Below are positions 8,963 through 15,440 of a DNA stretch of 15,440 nt, one piece after another. The notes beneath the pieces were generated by a model, which was not told the DNA's origin, searched no databases, and saw only the letters and a list, made by a program, of their open reading frames with translations. The stretch lies in NCBI GenBank assembly GCA_033296885.1, contig MU864127.1, positions 1 through 15,440 of the forward strand, in the 5' to 3' direction. The stretch's first letter is position 1; each line of letters opens with the position of its first letter. This DNA is from Triangularia verruculosa (Eukaryota > Ascomycota > Sordariomycetes > Sordariales > Podosporaceae). A program made the translations under genes and the position numbers.

Positions 8963-9794
8963 ATCACGATCTTGCGCATAAAATGCATCTAGATTATATT
9001 TGTCTTACTACTACGGATGTACTTTTGGAACCCCACTGTAGCTCTCGAGGGAGCCAAAAATAACATGCAAGTGCCATCTGAACGTGGATCCCCTGGCTCG
9101 GGAATGTGGCGGGAGGAGCCGCAGTTGGCGCATCGCGAATCTTCACATTTGACGCCAAGACGTGCCCGTCATCCCACCTGACGCAGACGCATGCCCATCC
9201 AGCACGTGCTCTAGACTGAGCTGTGCCAGCTCCAAAGGCAACGATAGTGAAGTTGGGAGTCGAAGGGGATCGGCTTGGGTGAGAACAGAGACCGTGAATG
9301 ATTGGCTCGCGTTACGGTGGGGGCTAGGCGAGCTGCTGCGCGGCGTCAGAATCGACAACGCAGCTCCTTTGTCGGTTTGTGGAAATCTGTCGCGCTCAAC
9401 GCGATCCGTCTGTGACGTGTACCACCCAAGGTCTGGTCAGCTCGCACATACAAGATCGATATTGCTACGAAGAGAGCAAGAGCTAGATGACAGGTGCAGG
9501 CGTGCGACCAGGCCTTAAGTACTGGGGCAGAGGCCTGTGTCATATGGCATGGCCAAGGCATATGACATAACCATTGACAGGAACGATTTCGGCCTTTTGA
9601 AAAACGCCAACCAATCAAATTAATACGGTGGAGCTCCGTTCCTGGCGGCTGCAAACCTGCTCGCGTATCTAGCGTATCTTTCGTTCGCGTAACCCCGCAG
9701 TTTAGCTGAGCCAATTTTCCCTCCTAAACTTCAGTTGTCAACAGAATCGATTGTCCAAAATCCCTAGGGTTCAACTATCGCAAAAGCTTCAGAC
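8963..9794. other. Intergenic region and promoter of the PigL-type gene
   Basis: About 830 bp without a convincing gene. The frames at plus 9162-9518 and minus 9346-9714 show no known motif and look like chance frames in GC-rich DNA. Just before the 9795 ATG the sequence is pyrimidine- and A-rich, as in fungal leaders. An inverted repeat at 9538-9567 is described separately. Confidence 0.5.
9538..9567. promoter_or_regulatory. Inverted repeat about 230 bp upstream of the PigL-type gene
   Basis: TGTCATATG (9538-9546) and CATATGACA (9559-9567) are perfect 9-bp inverted arms around a 12-nt spacer. Each arm contains the CATATG E-box-like core. A two-fold symmetric site in a promoter suggests a dimeric regulator, but no particular factor can be named. 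It could be a chance dyad. Confidence 0.35.
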
Positions 9795-11131
9795 ATGGCG
9801 GATCCCTTGAGTGTTACCGCATCGGTGGTGGCTGTTGTTACAGCCGCCATTCAGTCAACAAAATCGCTCTCCGCGACGGTGAAGCGCTACAAAGATCGCG
9901 ACAAGACGTTAAACAGGCTACAACGCGAGCTTGAAGATCTCACCACTGTTCTTAGCTCGCTGAAGGAAGCTGCCGATTCCGACAAGTCGATGTCGACTCT
10001 TCTCAAAGGCCCTGTGCATCGATGCAGTCAAGTATGCCGCGAGTTCAAAGACGCGATGGAAAAGTTCAGCGGAAAGACAAAGACGGGACTAAGAGACTGG
10101 GCAAAGATGGAATTCATGAGGGGCGACATCCGTGATTTCATGGACACTCTTGCGAGTTACAAATCAACAATTATGGTCGGTTTGGGTACCATCACCATGT
10201 CAGTTGCTTACCTTGGCCTGCTTGGAACTTCGGCTAACCATCCTCGAGGCATCACTCCAAACTCAGTTCTGAAGTCCTTGAAGGTTACAGTGAGATGATC
10301 AAAGATACGGTTTACAATCTCGAGATCCGCCTTCAGCGTGTCGAGGAATCGCTCTGTACAGACAGCACAAGTGCCGGAACAAGCGTCGACTTGCAGGATG
10401 AGAGAGAAGTGACCAGACAATGTCTTCGCATCTGCCAAGATGCCCAGTCCTATCTCAAATCCTTGCAAGACGGCCAAGCCTTTCTGAGACGAGAAGCGAC
10501 TCCAAGTCCTGCGGGTACTGTGCAGAGCCAGTTTGACGCGGAACTCATGACGACTCAGACGCTAAACGAAAGTCGACGCAAGTTCATACAAACTATCAGC
10601 TACCTTCAAGAACGCCTTGCTTCCGCCACCTCAAATGAAGGCGCTGAACGCGAACATCAGATGTCGCAATTGCGCGAGGATATCAGCATCTCGAAGCAAT
10701 GTTTAGAAGTGTGTCAGACGGCAACCGTCCAAGTGCATCAGCATCGGAAGATACACACTGTTGGGGAAGTAATTGCCGATGATGACACAGATCAAGTGGT
10801 GGTCACAACCCTCGCCGATCTCTTTGATGTCAGAAAGGTATTAGCCAAGAGTCGGTCAGCACAGCTTGTTGGTTCGATGACAGAAGAGACGCTTCAGCAG
10901 CTGTCTAGGGATCGGTATAGCAGCCGGTTCGGCGCTGTGACTGGTGACCTAGGCCACGTACGAACCGACATCGCTGCCCCATCTTCAAATCTTGGCATCC
11001 ATGAGGGCAGCAGACCACGGTCAGATCCAGTCACAAACCACAGACAGCCGGCAAGTGCGGAAATGACACGCGGCAGTCCATCCCCGAATGAGGCGAGGAA
11101 ACGCGCCGCTGAAGGTGAAGGTGGGATATGA
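9795..11131 (+). CDS. PigL/STAND-type N-terminal domain protein, two exons (9795-10198, 10249-11131)
   Basis: The ATG at 9795 opens MADPLSVTASVVAVVTAA, the hallmark start of the fungal N-terminal domain named after azaphilone cluster protein L (PigL_N, also found in front of fungal NLR-like STAND proteins). Residues 1 to about 170 form that helical domain, including coiled-coil-like stretches. A 50-nt phase-2 intron (GTCAGT at 10199, CTAAC at 10234-10238, AG at 10247-10248) joins the two frames; splicing yields ITMHHSKLSSEVLEGYSEM, which restores the family pattern. The protein has 428 residues. Two QCL.(I/V)C motifs (residues 192-197 and 285-290) lie in repeated helical segments. A conserved-looking block, GEVIADDDTDQVVVTTLADL, follows near residues 307-326, and the last 80 residues are polar and probably disordered. 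No nucleotide-binding domain is present, so this is a stand-alone form. Function is unknown; relatives suggest a signalling or scaffold role. Reading frame and composition look intact. Confidence 0.85.
10199..10248 (+). other. Intron of the PigL-type gene (50 nt)
   Basis: Donor GTCAGT, branch CTAAC at 10234-10238, acceptor GAG at 10246-10248. Without removal the frame ends at a stop after 167 residues. With removal the codon split AT/G gives Met and continues into the downstream frame for 293 more residues. The length is typical of short ascomycete introns. Confidence 0.85.
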
Positions 11132-11867
11132 CCAATAGTGGCCCAAGTTACCAATGACAACTTCAAGCCCGTGCCTGTCACAGCAACGCTCTCAAATTGA
11201 GTCTTTTCCAATCCCTGTTGTCGTTGCAAGCATTCCTGATCTTGGTGCATATCGTTGACGGTCGTAACCGACAGGTGCCGAGACTTGTCAGCCTCGAGTT
11301 GCTAGCAAAGATTGCCGCTGTCGTGGACCCTCATGCGGCGGGTCACGCCGGCACTGTGCCATCCATTCGGGAGTCGTTGGAGCCAAGACCAGGACCCCAT
11401 GGCGGGACTAACTGGTTAGTCCCGCCGTGGGTCTCGTCCAGCTCTTCGGTTGAGCCTGTCTGAGTGGACGTTTATGTTCGGCTCACCGTGAAGCGTGGTA
11501 GCTTGTCGGCGAGGCTGTGAAACAATTATCCCAACGGCGCTTTTATCTCCCTAACTTGACTACAATCCCCCGCTATTGCTCTTATAACGTTGGTCTCGGT
11601 ATGGCGCGCTCTTCTCCTCTCTCGGCTTCTGGTCGCTGGGCGTCGTGGATGTAGCAGAGTTCGATCGCTTCCGGGACAAGTTGGACGAGGATTTCTTCCG
11701 CGCAAGGAGACGACGGTTCATGGTGAGATCCGTCCTTGAGGTCTCTTCCGCCTAGTCCTGCTCCTCTGGTGCAGGAGTGATCATCTCGCCATTCAGGTCC
11801 GCAGGACTAACTCTGATGTACAGTCTGCCCTACCTGCTCCCACCTATCTGGCCACCTGTCACACGGC
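11132..11867. other. Intergenic region downstream of the PigL-type gene
   Basis: GC-normal sequence with no supported gene. The open stretch at 11197-11463 begins at TTG, has no motif and runs through the palindrome at 11396-11431, so I do not call it. The region ends where similarity to the inverted-repeat partner begins. Confidence 0.5.
11396..11431. repeat. Near-perfect 36-bp palindrome
   Basis: GGCGGGACTAAC (11401-11412) and GTTAGTCCCGCC (11415-11426) are exact inverted complements with only TG between them. The pairing extends outward through CCCAT and GTGGG with one T/G mismatch, making 17-bp arms. It could form a very stable cruciform or transcript hairpin. It lies 265 bp after the PigL-type stop, which is far for a fungal terminator. 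It may be two fused terminal inverted repeats or a transposon scar. Confidence 0.7.
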
Positions 11868-12190
11868 AAAGAGCCAACAGGCCACAGCTCGGGCTAACAG
11901 CTACCGACCTGCACGTTGTGAGCCAACCGATGGAAGTGAAGCAGTCAATCAGAGGCATGGCGGGTATCAAAGGAATCCTACTGGCTCAGTGATATATTGA
12001 AGGACTTGGCAGAGGCCCGAGGCAAGGAAGGCACGGACCACTTGACGAAGGTTAAATACGCATTCAGGATCACTGTACTATTCCAAGTCTTCTTCTTCTT
12101 CTTTTCTTCATCATGGACTTCAAGGCCATTGAAGATTATTACTGAAATTGAACTACTGTTCCAAGCCCTGTTTATCAGCCCTTGTCACAC
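11868..12190 (+). repeat. Left arm of a large inverted repeat (GC-normal copy)
   Basis: This segment matches the reverse complement of 12687-13009. Clear anchors include CGACCT and CCAACCG (about 11905-11930), AAAGGAATCCTACT (about 11968-11982), CATTCAGGAT (12061-12070), and GGCCATTGAAGATTATTACTG (12124-12144). The copy is not AT-shifted. Frame 3 is open from 11940 to 12203 (88 codons) with no recognised motif; part of it stays open in the other arm. The arm starts near 11868, where alignment by eye fades, and ends within the kinase fragment's last codons. Confidence 0.8.
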
Positions 12191-12725
12191 CACCCTGCTC
12201 TAGCTCCCAGAGATATTCCTCAACTTTGTCTACATCCAAGCCGAAGGCAAGGCGCACCATCTCACGCAGTAGGCCCCTATCAGCCTGCTGTAAACGACCT
12301 AGGCTAGTGAAGCAAGCATATATCCTTGATGCTGAACTATTCAAAGTGTCTGCAAAGGACCCTTCAAGAGCTCGGCCCTCCTCCTCAAGTTTCCTCTCGG
12401 CCTCTTGGAACTTCTGGCGGTAAATTCGTTGAGAAACGTCTTGCCGTAACACATTCTTGTAGGCGAGATGACTAGGATCTCTGAGAATGTCCTCGGTGTC
12501 TGATCCTAGTAAAGGAAACGGCATAGGGTAGCGGTTGACCTGCCATGGAGCAGTCTGCGCAAACTCCCAGTCGATAATGGCAACAAAACTGAAGTTATCA
12601 TCGACGATGATGTTCTGGGTGCCGAGATCCATATAGTTGAGGGGGAATTGCTCAACGGTGTCGATGTCTCCGAATAGGGTAGTCTTGTGTGATAAGGGCT
12701 GGTATTTAGGGCTTGGAACAGTGGT
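12153..12725 (-). pseudogene. C-terminal fragment of an APH/ChoK-like kinase
   Basis: Read on the minus strand from 12725 (first codon after an in-frame TGA at 12726-12728) to the stop at 12153. It holds the catalytic-loop motif MDLGTQN, with Asp at 12627-12629 and Asn six positions after the usual His, then IIDWEFAQTAPWQVN, whose Asp binds metal. This matches fungal aminoglycoside-phosphotransferase-like kinases (APH/ChoK fold), which phosphorylate small molecules; the substrate is unknown. The residue normally His in HxD is Tyr (codon TAT at 12633-12635). The N-lobe is missing: upstream sequence enters the RIP-mutated arm and AT-rich block. The last codons lie inside the other repeat arm, so the C-terminus may also be rearranged. 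Probably a dead fragment. Confidence 0.7.
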
Positions 12726-13009
12726 TCAATTGCAGTAATAATCTTCAATGGCCTCGAAGTCTATAATAAAGAAAAGAAAAAGAAGACTTGGAATACTATA
12801 GTAATCCTGAATGTATATTTATCTTCCGTTAAGTAGTCCGTACCTTCCTTACTTTAGGCTACTATTAAGTCCTTTAATATATTACTAAGTTAGTAGGATT
12901 CCTTTAATGACCTTTATACCTTTAATTAATTACTTTATTTTTAACGGTTAACTTATAATATATAGGTCAGTAATTATTAAGCCGAAGTATAGTTTATTAG
13001 TGTTCTCTT
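12687..13009 (-). repeat. Right arm of the large inverted repeat (RIP-mutated copy)
   Basis: Reverse complement of 11868-12190. Within the stretches I aligned by eye (roughly 11882-11975 against 12895-12995) almost every mismatch is T here for C there, or A here for G there, so this copy appears to have been RIP-mutated on both strands. Similarity is higher and less AT-shifted near the kinase end (12687-12820), and mutation becomes dense towards 13000. The arm thus spans the edge of the AT-rich block. Confidence 0.75.
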
Positions 13010-13724
13010 ATATAATATTATTTCTCCTTTTTTTATATTTATTTATAAGTTTTAAATACCTTTAAACTTTTATTTAAAAGTCCTTAAGTTTATCGGATTA
13101 TTATATATAAAAAGTATAGATAATTACTTTAATTTAATTATTATAAAAGTAGTCAAAGGGTTTTTAAATTTAATATTTCCTTTAAAATTATCCTTTTTAT
13201 TTAATTAAATACTTAACTTTATTATTTATTAAAGTCAAATTTATTACTTTTTTTATTTAATAATCTTTTACTTTAATAAATATAGTTTTTTATAGAATTT
13301 AGTCTGGGTTAAATAATATTTAACCGTTAATATAATAGAATTTAATAAAAAAGATATAAAAGGTATTATAAATTCGCTAGTATTTAAGGAAAGTTAATCG
13401 AATAGTAATAAAGGAAATTACCTTTTAGATTTTAAACGGGCTTAATATTTTCTTATTTAGTTTTTTAAAGGGTCGTTAAATCTTAATATATTTAACGTTA
13501 AATATTATTAGTTAATCCTTTTTTAAAATATATATTTTTTTTAAAAGAATCCACTTAATATTTTATATATTTACGGGATTCTTTTAAAGATTTCTATATC
13601 TCTTTATAAATTTAGGTTATTTAGTAAATATATAGTCGATTCGAAGGATTATAAATAGTAATATTAAAAGAAGGGTTATTAAAAGTAAAATAATAATTAT
13701 AATTAATAAAGAATAATAATATAC
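13010..13724. other. AT-rich RIP-like block
   Basis: About 715 bp of very AT-rich sequence with no open frame and no recognisable relic, continuous with the mutated right arm. It may contain the destroyed N-terminal part of the kinase gene, since that gene is read leftward out of this block. The right edge is abrupt at the gypsy LTR (13725). Confidence 0.6.
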
Positions 13725-14019
13725 TGTTACAATCGTTAATGAAGAACCAATGCACGGGGCGCGGGACGCTCCTAGTCAATTACTACGGACTAATCAGGAG
13801 TGGAGTGAAGAGTTCACAGTAATCCCGGTAAGCGGAGCGATAAGATTACGGTGAGTATAGTGAACTACGGGAAGGAAAGGTAATCCAAATTACCTTTAGG
13901 GAATGTAATCTTAATAATCTACTGGTTTATATATACGGAGGAACTAGATAACTTATAAATAATTCCGCAATATACAATTACAGCTTATATTTACGGAATC
14001 TTATATTTATACCGAAACA
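13725..14019 (+). repeat. Gypsy 5' LTR (about 295 bp, 3' end tentative)
   Basis: Starts TGTTAC at 13725, immediately where the AT-rich block stops. The best end is CCGAAACA at 14012-14019, giving near-inverted ends (TGTTAC against GAAACA). It contains TATATATA-like sequence near 13928-13935. Its left half (GGGGCGCGGGACGCTCC) has escaped the AT shift. The other LTR is not in the window, so the right end is a guess. Confidence 0.5.
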
Positions 14020-14173
14020 TCTTATTATACATTATTTAGCTATACCGAATTAATTATTAAAAATAACTTTTAACCGAATATCCCTTTCAAAGGTTCTATA
14101 TAAGGGTTCGTCATACGTTATATACTTACTTTAACTCTATTATCGGATAAATTAAAGGTACTAAATTAACGCT

Positions 14174-15346
14174 ATAACCGGAAATACTAATACCTAATCT
14201 ACCATCGACTAACTCTTCGCTTATATCTAAAAACTCGAGGATAAATTACGCCTCTCTTATAACGCTCTTACGTAAGAGAATACTATACTTTACTAGGAGA
14301 TCGGCACTTTACGTAAGGAAGGAGACCGCGCTAAGTTCGAAGCTCCCGACTATTACGGAGGAGTTAAGGGAGAGCTAGGGGGATTTTTGATCTAGCTTAA
14401 AGTATATTTTCGGTATTACCCTTTCTATTTCTCGGACGAAAAATCTAAGGTTATATACGCTATATTTAGGTTTAAAAATAAGGTACTTACTTAGTTCGAG
14501 TTAATCTTAAAATATTATTTCAATAATAAATATAATAAGAGGAAGGACGTTATTAAGAAGTACTTTAAAATGTATAAGGGTTTCGAAGAAAAAATCAAAG
14601 AGGTATTCGGAGAGTATAATAAAGGCAGGTATACCTAGGAACGATTAGTTAACCTTAAATAAATTAAATCTACTACCGACTACGCTATAGTATTTAAAAT
14701 GGATATACTCTATAGTAAAATTAACGACGAAGGATTACTATAGTTATTTTATAACGGACTTAAAAAAGAAGTTCAGGATAAGCTATACCGATAGGAACGG
14801 CCGGAGATTATCGACGAATATATCGTAATAACGGTCCGCATTAACGACCGATAATATTAGCGCTATAAGGAGCGTAAGAATATATACGTATAAAGACCTT
14901 ACCGTCTTAACGATAAAAGGAAGAGACGACCTTATGGGATTTACGTCTTAGGGACTATTTACGTAGGACCTATAGAGGTAGACATAATTCAAAAGCGGTT
15001 TAAAGGGAAGAACAATGTTAAGTGCTTTAACTATAGAAAGATAAGATATTTTAAGAGAGATTATCGGATACTTAAATAGCTTAATTAAAAGGAAAAAGAA
15101 ACGGTAATAGTTGTTAAAATAATACGGGTAGTGGAGATCTCCAGCATAAAGTATTTTAATAAAGATTTTCGGGATTTAGCGGACGATTATATCGATAGCG
15201 ATTATAGGTATAAAGCCTAAGAAGAAGAACTAATAGTCGACTCTGAGGGGGAAGATTATATTATTAAATAAGAATTGCCGGTTAAAAGAGTTATAAGGTT
15301 AAAGGAAAGTACGGCTCTAAAACCTTTTAAGGAAACCGTATAGCAA
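14174..15346 (+). pseudogene. Ty3/gypsy Gag, RIP-inactivated
   Basis: One frame from 14174 to about 15346 shows a coiled N-terminus (ELEDKLRL near 14228), the retrotransposon gag core (YYPF.FSDEKSKVIYA near 14413-14463; FEEKIKEVFGEYNKG near 14583-14627), and a zinc-knuckle remnant at 15023-15064. The knuckle keeps its first Cys (15023), but Cys, His and Cys are now Tyr at 15032, 15047 and 15062. Codon 14174-14176 is ATA where a start Met fits, consistent with ATG changed to ATA. Stops occur at many glutamine-like positions, and at 14492 a TAG stands where Trp is expected (LT*FE). All changes are C-to-T or G-to-A transitions. Confidence 0.8.
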
Positions 15347-15347
15347 C

Positions 15348-15440
15348 TGTTGAAATAGGTGCTATTGAGGCCTGCAAGTACAGGGCTTTGATAGCTATCG
15401 GCGCAGTCCACTGGGAGTGAGGAAGACTTTGACGGCAGCA
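15348..15440 (+). mobile_element. Possible start of an inserted LTR element, cut by the window end
   Basis: At 15348 the RIP-mutated gag stops and GC-normal sequence starts with TGTTGAAATAGGTGCTATTG. The first bases resemble the copia LTR start at 3889 (TGTTGAC..GTGCT..ATTG) and the stretch uses AGGCCT-type words like the copia element. This suggests a younger LTR element nested in the gypsy gag. Only 93 bp are visible, so this is an inference from composition and terminal bases. Confidence 0.35.

Larger units (their letters stand above)
13725..15347 (+). mobile_element. 5' part of a RIP-mutated Ty3/gypsy retrotransposon
   Basis: LTR-like sequence, leader and a gag reading with a zinc-knuckle remnant, in that order. 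Pol is absent because the element is cut near 15348 and the window ends at 15440. The gag carries many TAA/TAG codons and also Trp-to-stop and Cys-to-Tyr changes, so both strands were mutated. The gag type and its order after the LTR fit Metaviridae. Confidence 0.75.

Noticed and set aside
9162..9714. Overlapping frames on both strands upstream of the PigL-type gene
   Set aside because: They overlap one another in opposite orientation, several start with non-ATG codons, and none has a recognised motif.
11396..11445. Helitron 3' end suggested by the hairpin
   Set aside because: No CTRR terminus follows within the expected 10-12 nt and no helicase remnant is nearby.
11197..11463. An 88-codon open frame after the PigL-type gene
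   Set aside because: It starts with TTG, has no motif and passes through the palindrome at 11396-11431; it looks like a chance frame in GC-rich DNA.
1..15440. CRISPR array, bacterial operon or phage module
   Set aside because: There are no regularly spaced repeats, and introns, LTR elements and RIP-like mutation show that the DNA is fungal.

Overview
The window looks like a filamentous ascomycete (Pezizomycotina) chromosome. The evidence is short fungal introns (a 50-nt intron with a CTAAC branch site), fungal protein families (3CxxC zinc finger, PigL-type N-terminal domain, fungal APH-like kinase), and Ty1/copia and Ty3/gypsy retrotransposons damaged by C-to-T and G-to-A changes typical of repeat-induced point mutation (RIP). 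GC-rich gene islands alternate sharply with very AT-rich blocks. No species is assigned.

Layout. Positions 1-4199 hold a nearly full-length but defective Ty1/copia element. It begins at a probable half-tRNA(iMet) primer-binding site, then has a leader, a one-frame gag-protease-integrase reading interrupted by 19 TAG/TAA codons, no reverse transcriptase or RNase H, and a 311-bp 3' LTR. Positions 4200-6045 are an AT-rich, RIP-like block without a readable gene. Positions 6046-7127 are non-coding or unrecognised and lead into a GC-rich gene at 7128-8036 (Pro/Arg-rich N-terminus plus 3CxxC zinc finger). Around 8383-8962 lie a frameshifted remnant of a fungal hypothetical protein and a chromodomain reading frame. 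The best intact gene is 9795-11131, a two-exon, 428-residue protein with a PigL/STAND-type N-terminal domain.

Positions 11868-13009 form a large inverted repeat, with arms of about 320 bp, around the C-terminal part of an APH/ChoK-like kinase gene on the minus strand. One arm is GC-normal. The other lies at the edge of the next AT-rich block and looks like a RIP-mutated copy of the first. Positions 13010-13724 are AT-rich. At 13725 a Ty3/gypsy element starts (LTR, leader, RIP-mutated gag with a broken zinc knuckle). It is interrupted near 15348, apparently by another LTR element that runs off the window.

The genes show no shared pathway or cluster. The main story is genome defence acting on repeats: two retrotransposons with different mutation patterns, and an inverted duplication whose two arms were mutated unequally and whose host-like gene was damaged with it. 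I found no CRISPR array, rRNA, tRNA or clear biosynthetic cluster.
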